From NCBI RefSeq assembly GCF_000764535.1, contig NZ_CP009571.1, positions 1,426,001-1,490,000 on the forward strand: DNA of 64,000 bases. Direction: 5' to 3'. The notes beneath the pieces were generated by a model. The model was not told where the DNA came from and did not search any database. It was given only the letters and a program-made list of their open reading frames with translations. Below, in pieces: positions 7,361 through 15,202 of the stretch. The DNA is from Sphingomonas taxi. GTDB lineage: Bacteria > Pseudomonadota > Alphaproteobacteria > Sphingomonadales > Sphingomonadaceae. Numbering within the stretch: the first letter of the stretch is position 1; the number at the start of each line of letters is the position of its first letter. The translations under genes and the position numbers were made by a program.

Positions 7361-7765
7361 ATGACCAGCATCGCCGACATTCGCGACGAATACGACTTCC
7401 TCGATCCCGACGATCGCTATCGCCTGTTGATCGATCTCGGCCGCTCGCTGGAGCCGATGCCCGAGGCGTTGAAGACCGAGGCGACGTTGGTACGCGGCTG
7501 TTCGGCGTCGGTCTGGGTCTATCCGACGCGGCGCGACGACGGCACGCTCCACTTCCTCGCCGACAGCAACGCCGCGATCACCAAGGGCATCATCGCGCTG
7601 GTGCTGCTCACCGTGCAGGACGGCTCGCCGACAGCGATCGCCGGCGCGGATATCGAGGGCGAGCTGGCGCCGTTCGATCTGAAGAACCAGCTCAGCTCGA
7701 ACCGGACGCAGGGCATTCCCAACATGATCGCGCTGATCCGGGAGACCGCGGCGCGCTACGTCTGA
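7361..7765 (+). CDS. sufE: Cysteine desulfuration protein SufE
   Basis: Takes persulfide sulfur from the cysteine desulfurase SufS and passes it to the SufBCD scaffold in Fe-S cluster assembly. It has 134 residues, the normal SufE length. The active cysteine is in VRGCSASVWV (residue 47 or so), and the C-terminal SSNRTQGIPNMIALIRETA is family-typical. The start MTSIADIRDEYDFLD is chosen over an upstream in-frame ATG because it matches the family N-terminus. No other suf gene is nearby; it ends overlapping the convergent ferredoxin gene by ten bases. Confidence 0.93.
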   Translation: MTSIADIRDEYDFLDPDDRYRLLIDLGRSLEPMPEALKTEATLVRGCSASVWVYPTRRDDGTLHFLADSNAAITKGIIALVLLTVQDGSPTAIAGADIEGELAPFDLKNQLSSNRTQGIPNMIALIRETAARYV

Positions 7766-8091
7766 TTGCGGGCGGCGGGGGCCGGCCCCGCCGCCAGCCG
7801 CGCCGTCAGTTCGGCGACATCGGCGTCCTTCGGCACCACCAGCCACGTGCCGGGCGCGCGACCGTCGATCATCGCCACCGCATTGCGCGGGCACAGGCCG
7901 AGGCAGCGCGTCTCGACCACGCCGAGTGTCGCCTTGCGCCCCTTGCCCACGCCGAGGATCTTACGCAGCAGCTTGGCGAGCGGCGTGCGCCCCTTCTTGC
8001 CGAAACCGCCGTCGAGCTTCTTCGAACATTTGCCGCAGACGAGGATCGCGCCCTGCCAGGCGCTGGGGACCTGCTTCAGCGGGGGCGCCAC
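7756..8091 (-). CDS. Small (2Fe-2S) thioredoxin-like ferredoxin
   Basis: 111 residues with four cysteines in the pattern of thioredoxin-fold [2Fe-2S] ferredoxins: ILVCGKCSKK near the N-terminus and TRCLGLCPRNAVAMI in the C-terminal half, followed by a strand-rich segment (GTWLVVPKDADV). The stretch between holds a lysine-rich loop. Members are annotated as (2Fe-2S) ferredoxin domain proteins of unknown partner. It overlaps the J-domain gene upstream by 16 bases and probably forms an operon with it. Cluster type is inferred from the family. Confidence 0.8.
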   Translation of the reverse strand: MAPPLKQVPSAWQGAILVCGKCSKKLDGGFGKKGRTPLAKLLRKILGVGKGRKATLGVVETRCLGLCPRNAVAMIDGRAPGTWLVVPKDADVAELTARLAAGPAPAARNQT

Positions 8092-8615
8092 TCGCGCCGC
8101 TCCTCTGCCGCGCGCAACACCTCATAGGCGGCCTGCACCGCCTGAAAGCGGACCGCGGCATTGCTGTCGCCGGGGCGGATGTCCGGATGGTTTTCCTTGG
8201 CGAGCTTGCGCCACGCCGTCTTCACCGCATCGAAGTCCGCGTCGGTGTCGAGGCCCAGCGCCTCGAGCGCATGCATCTCGTCGCGCGAGCGACTGCCGTC
8301 GCCCGAACCGCCCCAGGCATAATGGCTGGCATTGGCATAGCCCGATGCGGCGCTGGTTTCCGACGCCTCGCGACGCGCCGCCTCTTCCGCCGAAAGCCCC
8401 TCGAAATAATTCCAGCCGCGATTGTATTCGGCCGCGTGCGTCGCGCAGAAATACCAGCGATCCGGGCTGTTGGGCGACTTCGGCGCGGGGCAATTGCCCG
8501 GCTCGTCGCAGCCGTGGCGGTCGCAGATGCGCACCGTCGTCGTCTCGCGGCCCGAGCCATAGCCGCGCCAGCGCGGAAACCCCCAATCGTTCGAACGAGA
8601 TGTGCTGCGCGCCAT
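8076..8615 (-). CDS. J-domain co-chaperone-like protein
   Basis: 179 residues. The C-terminal part is a J domain (HALEALGLDTDADFDAVKTA, then WRKLAKENHPDIRPGD) with the HPD tripeptide needed to stimulate DnaK ATPase. The N-terminal part has a cysteine-containing stretch (RICDRHGCDEPGNCPAPK, DRWYFCATHAAEYN) that may bind metal. This J-domain-at-the-C-terminus layout is common in alphaproteobacterial proteins annotated as DnaJ-domain proteins. MARSTSRSNDWG is taken as start, because reading further upstream would enter rnpB. Confidence 0.85.
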   Translation of the reverse strand: MARSTSRSNDWGFPRWRGYGSGRETTTVRICDRHGCDEPGNCPAPKSPNSPDRWYFCATHAAEYNRGWNYFEGLSAEEAARREASETSAASGYANASHYAWGGSGDGSRSRDEMHALEALGLDTDADFDAVKTAWRKLAKENHPDIRPGDSNAAVRFQAVQAAYEVLRAAEERREWRPR

Positions 8616-8660
8616 CGGGACCACATAAGCCTTGGGCGGCGCGGCGCAACGGGGGCATGA

Positions 8661-9029
8661 TGTCAGAGGGTCTGTAAGCCGGGTTCTGTCCACCCCCTTG
8701 CGGAGGATAGGCGACCATTCCTCTAGGACGACGCTCGCGCGCCGCCTCAAGCAACCAACCCGGGCGACGAGCTGAAACGAAGCCCATGTGCCGCCCCTAT
8801 TCGGTCTTGCTCCCGGTGGGGTTTGCCGTGCCGCCCCTGTTACCAGGCGCGCGGTGCGCTCTTACCGCACCCTTTCACCGTGGCGTGGCCGAAGCCGGCG
8901 CCGTCTGCTCTCTGTGGCACTTTCCCTGGGGTCGCCCCCGCCGGGCGTTACCCGGCACCGTCGTTCCGCGGAGCCCGGACTTTCCTCGCGTATCTCAAGA
9001 GATACCCGCGGCCGCCCGACCCTCTGACG
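8661..9029 (-). ncRNA. rnpB: RNase P RNA (alphaproteobacterial type A)
   Basis: Catalytic RNA of RNase P, which matures tRNA 5' ends. On the minus strand it shows the universal core: GAGGAAAGTCCGGGCT near the 5' end, GAGGAATGGTCGCC in the 3' half and AGAACCCGGCTTACAGACC at the 3' end. The first helix (P1) is closed by gtcagagggtc near 9018-9028 and gaccctctgac at 8662-8672, which fixes the ends within a few bases. About 369 nucleotides. It lies just upstream of the J-domain gene on the same strand. Confidence 0.96.
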
Positions 9030-9038
9030 TGACACCCC

Positions 9039-9728
9039 CTACTCATCCCCCTGCGGTTTGGGAAGCAATAGCGCGAGCAGGATCATGCGGCATTCGGCGT
9101 CGATCTCGCCATCGACGAGTTCGGGGCGGTAGCGGCGCTGGAACGCCATGATCGCCGCCATCGGATCGCTGACGTCATAGCCGAAGCGTTCAAGCGCGAG
9201 CAGGAAGCCGCCCTGCGGCCACATCGGGTCCATCAGATTGCGGGTCGGCCGCGGCAGCGCGAGCCGCAGCTTGGCGAGGCGATACCAGGGGAACAGCTCG
9301 CCGGGATCGCGCTTGCGCGCGGGTGCGATGTCCGAATGGCCGACGATATTGCCGCGGGTGATGCCGTGGCGGGCCTTGATCGCCGCGACCAGCGGGATCA
9401 GCGCGTCGATCTGCTCCTCGGTGAAGGGACGATAGCCCCATTCGTGGCCGGGGTTGACGATCTCGATCCCGACGCTCGCCGAATTGATGTCGGTGATGCC
9501 GCGCCAATGCGAGCGACCGGCATGCCAGGCGCGCATCGCCTCGTCGACCAGCCGGCAGACGGTGCCGTCCTCCTCGACCAGATAATGCGCGGATACCTTC
9601 GCCTCGGGATCGCGCAGCCGTGCCAGCGCCGACGGCCCGTCCTGCATGCCGGTATAATGCAGCACGATCATGGTGATCGGCAGCGACCGCTCGTCGAAGT
9701 TCGGCGAGGGCGTCTCGAGGATTGTCAT
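9039..9728 (-). CDS. N-acetylmuramoyl-L-alanine amidase, AmpD/Amidase_2 type
   Basis: Zinc amidase that cuts the bond between N-acetylmuramic acid and the stem peptide. It has 229 residues, no signal peptide seen. Zinc-ligand and active motifs are IVLHYTGM near residue 24, WHAGRSHWRG near 68 and VGHSDIAPARKRDPG near 130. The C-terminal third (FGYDVSDPMAAIMAFQRRYR) looks like a peptidoglycan-binding helix bundle, as in AmiD rather than short AmpD. Without a leader it would act in the cytoplasm on recycled muropeptides; AmiD-like export cannot be excluded. Confidence 0.88.
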   Translation of the reverse strand: MTILETPSPNFDERSLPITMIVLHYTGMQDGPSALARLRDPEAKVSAHYLVEEDGTVCRLVDEAMRAWHAGRSHWRGITDINSASVGIEIVNPGHEWGYRPFTEEQIDALIPLVAAIKARHGITRGNIVGHSDIAPARKRDPGELFPWYRLAKLRLALPRPTRNLMDPMWPQGGFLLALERFGYDVSDPMAAIMAFQRRYRPELVDGEIDAECRMILLALLLPKPQGDE

Positions 9729-9769
9729 CCGCGCAGCCTAGCGAAGCCCGAACGGACGCGTAAGGGGGA

Positions 9770-10618
9770 TCAGGCGGCGGCGCGGGCGGCGGTGCGTTGG
9801 TACAGCCCGCGCAGGGCCCGGCTCGGCTCGAACGCGCTCGTCTGGCCGATCACCGTCTCGCCCGCGCCGAGCGCCAGCGTGCCGCCCGGCCGGATCGCCG
9901 CCGCGAAGCGCGCGAACACCTCGCTCTTGGCGGCCACGGAGAGGTAGAGCAGCACGTTGCGGCACAGGATCACGTCGAACGCGCCAGGCGGCGGCGGTTC
10001 GGCGACGAGATTGTGGCGGCGCACCGTCACCAGCCGGGTCAGTTCGGGCTTGGCGACCCAGTCGCCGCCGTCGGCGTAGAACCAGCGGACCATCCGCCGG
10101 ATCGGCAGGCCGCGCTGGATCTCGAATTGCGTGTAGCGGCCGGCGCGGGCGCGGGTGACCGCCGCCTCCGACACGTCGGTCGCGACGATCTCGGGCACCG
10201 CCGCGCCGCCCTCCGCCCGTTCGGCGAACAGCATCGCCAGCGACAAGGGCTCCTGCCCGGTCGAACAGCCGGCACACCAGATACGCGGCCGGCGCCCCGC
10301 CGCCTCGGCAGCGGCGACCGCCTCCAGCACCAGATCGAAGATCGGCGCGTCGCGGAAGAAGGAGGTCTCCTGATTGACCAGCGCATTGACGATCTGGTCG
10401 CCGACCCGCGCATCCTGGCCGTCGAGCAGCAAGGTGACGAGCTGGTCGAGCGTGTCGAGCCGGCGTTCGCGCAGCAAGGGCTTGAGCGCGGTATCGATCC
10501 GCCACGAGCGATAGCTGGCGATCTGCTGGCCGGTGCGGGCCTCGAGCAAGGCGCTGAAGACGTTGAGGGCAACCTGGGAGATTGCGGGCGGAGCGGCGGG
10601 GCGCGGCGCGGCGGTCAT
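9770..10618 (-). CDS. cheR: Chemotaxis glutamate methyltransferase CheR
   Basis: SAM-dependent methylation of glutamates on chemoreceptors. It has 282 residues: N-terminal helical domain (QVALNVFSALLEARTGQQIA), then the Rossmann domain with the SAM loop IWCAGCSTGQEPLSLAM, EIVATDVSEAAV and FDVILCRNVLLYL. The ATG overlaps the cheB stop (ATGA), so the two opposing adaptation enzymes are translationally coupled. Last gene of the che operon; no receptor gene is in the window. Confidence 0.94.
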   Translation of the reverse strand: MTAAPRPAAPPAISQVALNVFSALLEARTGQQIASYRSWRIDTALKPLLRERRLDTLDQLVTLLLDGQDARVGDQIVNALVNQETSFFRDAPIFDLVLEAVAAAEAAGRRPRIWCAGCSTGQEPLSLAMLFAERAEGGAAVPEIVATDVSEAAVTRARAGRYTQFEIQRGLPIRRMVRWFYADGGDWVAKPELTRLVTVRRHNLVAEPPPPGAFDVILCRNVLLYLSVAAKSEVFARFAAAIRPGGTLALGAGETVIGQTSAFEPSRALRGLYQRTAARAAA

Positions 10619-11721
10619 GGCCGCCGCCGCGCCGCGGCGAGGCGGCCGATCGCGTCGGGGGGCAGCACCGCATCGGCGCTGCCGCCGTCGGCGACCGCGC
10701 CCGGCATGCCCCAGATCACCGAACTCGCCTGGTCCTGCACCAGCACGCATCCGCCGGCCTGACGGACCAGCCGTGCGCCCTCGGCGCCGTCGCGGCCCAT
10801 GCCGCTCAACACCACCGCCAGCATGCGCGCGCCGAAGACCTCGGCCAGCGAGGCGAACATCGGATCGACCGAGGGCGTGCAGCCGCTCGCGGCGGCATCG
10901 TGGGTCAGGCGGATCGCCGCCGATCCGTCGCCGAGCGCCACGCAGCGCATATGCGCGTCGCCGGGCGCGACGATGATCCGGCCGGGCCGCAGCCGCAACC
11001 GGTCGATCGCGACCTCGCACGGGCGGTTGCCGATCACCGCGAGCTGCGCGGCGAAATAGGGCATGAACGAGGCCGGCAGATGCTGGGTGATGAGGATCGG
11101 CAGGCGAAAGGTCGCCGGGATTTGCGCGAGCAGCGCGCTGAGCGCGTGGATGCCGCCGGTCGACGCGCCGATCGCCATCACGTCATATTCGTCGGCCGCC
11201 GGCACGGCGCGCGGGACCGGCGTGGCGGCGGTGCGCAGCGGCACCACGGCAGGCGCCGGCCGGCCGGCGCAGGCAACGCTGGCGAGCCGGTCGAGCTTGT
11301 CGATCAGGATCTCGCCGAACTGGCCCAGCCGCTCGCCGCTCGCCGGCTTGAAGACGGTATCGGTCGCGCCGAGCGCCAGCGCCTGGACGGTGGTCGCGGC
11401 GCCCTCGGCGGCCTGGCCGGAGACGACGAGGACGTTCGCCCCCTGCCCCGCCGCGATCAGGCCGGGCAAGGCGGTGAGGCCGTCGACGCCGGGCATCTGC
11501 ACGTCGAGCAGCACGAACTGGACGCGCTCGCGGGCGAGCACCGCCAGCGCCGCGGAGGCGGTGCTGACGCTGGCGACCACCACATAGCGGTCGGTCGCGG
11601 CGATGATCCGTTCCATCACCGCACGCGCGACCGCCGAATCGTCGACGATGAGCACGCGCGCGGGCGAGCGGCGGCCCGCTGCGGCGTCCGGCTGGTGGAG
11701 GGGATGGGCGGCGGTGGCCAT
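10615..11721 (-). CDS. cheB: Chemotaxis protein-glutamate methylesterase CheB
   Basis: Removes receptor methyl esters when phosphorylated by CheA. It has 368 residues: an N-terminal receiver with acceptor D73 in LLDVQMPG, a linker rich in A/P, and the C-terminal esterase with the serine in IGASTGGIHAL, the histidine in TQHLPASFM and the aspartate in SGMGRDGAEG. The length is normal for the family. It lies between cheY and cheR and overlaps cheR by four bases. Confidence 0.95.
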   Translation of the reverse strand: MATAAHPLHQPDAAAGRRSPARVLIVDDSAVARAVMERIIAATDRYVVVASVSTASAALAVLARERVQFVLLDVQMPGVDGLTALPGLIAAGQGANVLVVSGQAAEGAATTVQALALGATDTVFKPASGERLGQFGEILIDKLDRLASVACAGRPAPAVVPLRTAATPVPRAVPAADEYDVMAIGASTGGIHALSALLAQIPATFRLPILITQHLPASFMPYFAAQLAVIGNRPCEVAIDRLRLRPGRIIVAPGDAHMRCVALGDGSAAIRLTHDAAASGCTPSVDPMFASLAEVFGARMLAVVLSGMGRDGAEGARLVRQAGGCVLVQDQASSVIWGMPGAVADGGSADAVLPPDAIGRLAAARRRP

Positions 11722-11738
11722 GGCAGGGCTCCCGCCCG

Positions 11739-12104
11739 TCAGGCCATGCCGACGATCTGGAGCTTCGATTCGAGCGTGTCGCGGTCGAACGGCTTCATCA
11801 CATATTCGTCCGCCCCCGCCTCGATCGCGGCGCGGATATAGGCCATGCCGTTCTCGGTGGTGCAGAACACCACCTTGGGGCGCGAGGCGATCGGTGCCTC
11901 GCGCAGCGCGCGCAGGAAATCCATGCCGCTCATCACCGGCATGTTCCAGTCGAGCAGGATTACGTCCGGCGGCGAGGCGAGGCAGGCGTCCAGCGCCTCA
12001 CGGCCGTCGCACGCCTCCGCCACGGTGAAATCGAGCGTCTCCAAAATGTGGCGCGCGACCTTCCGGATCACCTTCGAATCGTCGACTACGAGGCACGTCT
12101 TCAT
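11739..12104 (-). CDS. cheY: Chemotaxis response regulator CheY
   Basis: Single-domain receiver of 121 residues. Acidic pocket VVDDS, phospho-acceptor D52 in ILLDWNMP, switch threonine in CTTENG and conserved lysine in EYVMKPFD. It is presumed to carry the CheA signal to the flagellar motor or another output. The start MKTCLVVDDSKVIRK is the only sensible one. It sits 65 bases after cheW and 17 before cheB, within the operon. Confidence 0.93.
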   Translation of the reverse strand: MKTCLVVDDSKVIRKVARHILETLDFTVAEACDGREALDACLASPPDVILLDWNMPVMSGMDFLRALREAPIASRPKVVFCTTENGMAYIRAAIEAGADEYVMKPFDRDTLESKLQIVGMA

Positions 12105-12169
12105 GGATAAGCCTTTTTACCAGCGATGACCGCTGCTTGGCATGATGGCAGCGAAGCGTAAGCGTCGCG

Positions 12170-12595
12170 TTAAGCGGCCAGCACCTGTTGCGGGACGAGA
12201 GCGGCGAGATCGACGATCAGCAACGGTTCGCCGTCCCGCTCTACCAGCCCGACGCCGACCTGCGCCCAGCCGCGATCGAGCGCGAGGCCGGGCGACAGCG
12301 GCTGGCGATCGAAGACGGACACGTCCTCCAGCTCGTCGACCAGAACCGCATAATGATGGCCGTCGATCCGCGTGATCACCGCGCGCCGCGCCGAATCGGG
12401 GGTCGGATCGAGGCCGAGCGCGGTGCCGGTGTCGATGACGGTGACCACCCGGCTGCGCAGCGCGACCAGCCCGCGCACCGCGGCCTCCGCACGGGGCACC
12501 GCGACGATCTCGGCGATGTCGACCACCGAATCGACTTGGCTGGTCTCGATGGCGACGCCGCGGCCGGCGATCTGCGCGATCAGGAACAAGCCCAT
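12170..12595 (-). CDS. cheW: Chemotaxis coupling protein CheW
   Basis: Adaptor that links chemoreceptors to CheA. It has 141 residues spanning one CheW SH3-like double barrel: FLIAQIAGRGVAIETSQVDS at the start, VPRAEAAVRGLVALRSRVVT in the middle and VGLVERDGEPLLIVDLAAL near the end. The start shares one base with the cheA stop (TGATG), giving tight coupling in translation. The sequence is divergent from enterobacterial CheW, but pattern and context agree. Confidence 0.9.
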   Translation of the reverse strand: MGLFLIAQIAGRGVAIETSQVDSVVDIAEIVAVPRAEAAVRGLVALRSRVVTVIDTGTALGLDPTPDSARRAVITRIDGHHYAVLVDELEDVSVFDRQPLSPGLALDRGWAQVGVGLVERDGEPLLIVDLAALVPQQVLAA

Positions 12596-14889
12596 CAGCG
12601 GCCTCCCACGGCATGCGCCAGCGCGTCGAGCAGCGCCGGCCGGTCGTAACGATAGATGCTCGCGGGATCGCCGGCGTCGTGACGCTCCTGACGCAGCCGC
12701 ACGACGTTGCGCGCGGCGGCAGGGGCGATCGCGACGTCGTCCATGACGAGTGCGACATCGGCCGGGCCGTCCGGCGGCGGCTGCATCACGCAGCGATAGC
12801 CGAGCGCCTCCAGCATCGGCCGCAGGAACGTCTCCATCCAGCCGCCGGCATCGGGTTGCAGCCAGCACAGACGATCACCGGCGAGCGGTTGCAGCGCACC
12901 GGCGAACAGCGCATGCGCATCGAGCAATTCGACCTGCTCGCCATCGATCATCACCACCCCGGCGACCGGCCCGACACCGCGCGCGGGCGCAACCTCGGTC
13001 GGCAGCTGGACGATCTCGACCGGCTCGTGGATCGCATAGGCGATCTCGGCGACGCCATCGGTCAGGCGCAGCACCGGCACGTCGCGGCGATCGCCGATCG
13101 GCGCGACGGAATAGAGCGGTACCAGACTGCCGCCGATCGCCAGCCGCAACTGGCCGCCGGTACGACGGATCGTCTCGGTCGAGACCGGCTCGACGCGGTC
13201 GATCGCGGCGAGCGGCAGCACGCGGCGCTGGCCGTCGAGATCCTCGAACATCAGCGCAAGCACGCCGGGCGCCGCCGCGGCGACCGCAACGTCCTGCTCG
13301 GCGGCGAGGCCGTGCAGGAAGCGCAGGCCGGCGACCGCGGCGATGCCGGATGCGTCGAGCAGCAGCATCGGCAGGCCCGAATCGGGCAACGTATGGCCGG
13401 CATAGACGCCGGTCGCCATCACCGCCGGCGCGGCGGGCTTCACCACCAGTTCCTCGGTATCGATGACGTGATCGATCGCCAGCGCGTAATCGCCGTCGCG
13501 GGTGGAGACGATCGCCAGCGTCGTCTCGCCGCCGTCGCCGATGCCGAGCAGCCGGCCGAGCGACACCAAAGGCAGCCGCCGGCCGCGGACCGTCGCCACC
13601 TCGGCATCGCCGACGGTGTCGATCCGCACCGATTCGCCGCGCACGCGCAGGATCTCGTCGACCGACTGGCGCGCGATCGCGAAGCGCTGGTCGCCGACGC
13701 CGACGACGATCGTCGACATGATCGACAGCGTCAGCGGCACCGCGATGACGATCGTCAGCCCCTGCCCCGGCCGGCTGGCGAGCTGGATACGCCCGCCGAT
13801 ATGTTCGATGTTGGAGCGCACCACGTCCATGCCGACGCCGCGGCCGGAGATGGCGGTGACGGTGTCGCGGCTCGACAGGCCGGCGTGGAAGACGAGATCG
13901 AGCCGCGCCGCGGCGTCCATGCCGGCGAGCGCGGCATCGGTGACCAGCCCCTGCGCCCGCGCCTTGGCGGCGAGCCGGTCGACGTCGATGCCACGGCCGT
14001 CGTCGGCGATCTCGACCAGGATCTGGTTGCCCGACTGGCGCGCCGAGACGAACAGCCGGCCGATATCGGGCTTGCCCGCGGCACGCCGCTCGGCGGGGCG
14101 CTCGATGCCGTGATCGACCGCGTTGCGGATGATGTGGACCAGCGGATCGCGCATCAGCTCGATCATTTCGCGGTCGAGCTCGACGTCGGCGCCGTCGATG
14201 CTGAGCGCCACCTGCTTGCCGAGTTCGCCGGCGGTATCGCGCACCATCCGCGGCAGCGCCGAGAAGAGCGCGTCGATCCGCTGCATCCGCGTGCGCGTGA
14301 CGGTGTCGCGCATGTCGGAAACGGTCAACGACAGCCGTTCCAGTGCCGCCTCGACCAGGGGATCGACCTGTTCGTCGCGCAGCCGGCGGGCGAGTTCGTT
14401 GCGCGCCAGCACCATCTCCGACATACCGCTCATCATCCGGTCGAGCAGGTCGACGTTGAGGCGGACCGAACGGCTGCTGGCGCGGACCATCGCGGCGGGC
14501 TGAACCTGTGCGACGGGCCGTGCGTCCTCGGCGAGCGCGGCGATCAGCAGATCCTCGCTGGAATCGTCGAGCGCCGTGCCCGAATCGATCGCCTCGACCA
14601 GTTCGCCGATGCGATCGACGATCGCGAGCACCGCATCGACCAGCAACGTGTCGGGCACGCGCTTGCCGTCGCGCACCGCGGCGAGCACGTCCTCGGCGGC
14701 GTGACTGAGCCGCGCCAGCCGCGGCAGATCGAGAAATCCGCAGCTGCCCTTCACCGTATGGACGAAGCGGAAGATCGCATCGAGCCGCGCCCGATCGGTC
14801 GGCGCCGCCTCCCACGCGACGATCTCCCCCGAGAGCGCCTCGAGCGTCTCGCGGGTCTCGGCGATGAATTCCTGTAAAAGGTCGTCCAT
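12595..14889 (-). CDS. cheA: Chemotaxis histidine kinase CheA
   Basis: Receptor-coupled kinase, 764 residues. P1 Hpt with phospho-acceptor H44 in FVHTVKGSCGF; no clear P2; P3 dimerisation helices (LLDRMMSGMSEMVLARNELA); P4 kinase with N-box HIIRNAVDHGIE, DDGRGID and GRGVGMDVVRSNIEHIGG; P5 CheW-like domain from about 400. After this comes a second CheW-like stretch (VLALMFEDLDGQRRVLPLAA) and an unusual C-terminal segment (FLRPMLEALGYRCVMQPPPD onward) resembling a receiver that has lost its phospho-site. First gene of the che operon. Kinase call firm; the domain reading after residue 520 is tentative. Confidence 0.93.
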   Translation of the reverse strand: MDDLLQEFIAETRETLEALSGEIVAWEAAPTDRARLDAIFRFVHTVKGSCGFLDLPRLARLSHAAEDVLAAVRDGKRVPDTLLVDAVLAIVDRIGELVEAIDSGTALDDSSEDLLIAALAEDARPVAQVQPAAMVRASSRSVRLNVDLLDRMMSGMSEMVLARNELARRLRDEQVDPLVEAALERLSLTVSDMRDTVTRTRMQRIDALFSALPRMVRDTAGELGKQVALSIDGADVELDREMIELMRDPLVHIIRNAVDHGIERPAERRAAGKPDIGRLFVSARQSGNQILVEIADDGRGIDVDRLAAKARAQGLVTDAALAGMDAAARLDLVFHAGLSSRDTVTAISGRGVGMDVVRSNIEHIGGRIQLASRPGQGLTIVIAVPLTLSIMSTIVVGVGDQRFAIARQSVDEILRVRGESVRIDTVGDAEVATVRGRRLPLVSLGRLLGIGDGGETTLAIVSTRDGDYALAIDHVIDTEELVVKPAAPAVMATGVYAGHTLPDSGLPMLLLDASGIAAVAGLRFLHGLAAEQDVAVAAAAPGVLALMFEDLDGQRRVLPLAAIDRVEPVSTETIRRTGGQLRLAIGGSLVPLYSVAPIGDRRDVPVLRLTDGVAEIAYAIHEPVEIVQLPTEVAPARGVGPVAGVVMIDGEQVELLDAHALFAGALQPLAGDRLCWLQPDAGGWMETFLRPMLEALGYRCVMQPPPDGPADVALVMDDVAIAPAAARNVVRLRQERHDAGDPASIYRYDRPALLDALAHAVGGR

Positions 14890-15016
14890 GGGTCCCCGGC
14901 AGTTCGTTACGGCTCATGGGGGGAGACAGGTTAAGGCGGCGTTTAGTCGTCGGGAGCGTGTATCGCGGAGGACGCGGGACCTATTCGAATGTCCGTAATG
15001 TCGGCGGATCAACACC

Positions 15017-15104
15017 GTGTTCCTGCGAAAGCAGGAACCCAGGGCCAAGCAGGACAACAACTTACGGCATACGGAACCCTGGGCTCCTGCGTTCGCAGGA
15101 GCAC
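15017..15104. repeat. Paired palindromes, gttcctgcg...cgcaggaac family
   Basis: Two hairpins facing each other: gtgttcctgcgaaagcaggaa at the left and gggctcctgcgttcgcaggagcac at the right, joined by about 45 bases. It is related to 26937-27028 and 45145-45237. It is the only thing I see in the 313-base gap (14890-15202) between cheA and the transporter, apart from presumed promoters for the two divergent genes. Confidence 0.8.
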
Positions 15105-15202
15105 TGGCGGACTTTGCCGAGGTCGCGCGCAGGCTTCACCCGACCGATGCGATGCGCCGCCGCTTACACAAAAGGCACACAGAGGCCGGCTATCCTGCGC
15201 GG

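Noticed and set aside
12613..14877. A 750-codon open frame antisense to cheA
   Set aside because: High G+C makes the complementary frames of real genes stop-poor. The translation is a low-complexity mix of R, D, H and A with no motif, while the minus strand encodes a complete CheA.
14907..15202. Longer N-terminus for the transporter starting inside the repeat
   Set aside because: The extra residues come from the palindromic element and lack a signal or family match; the ATG at 15203 gives the expected transporter start.
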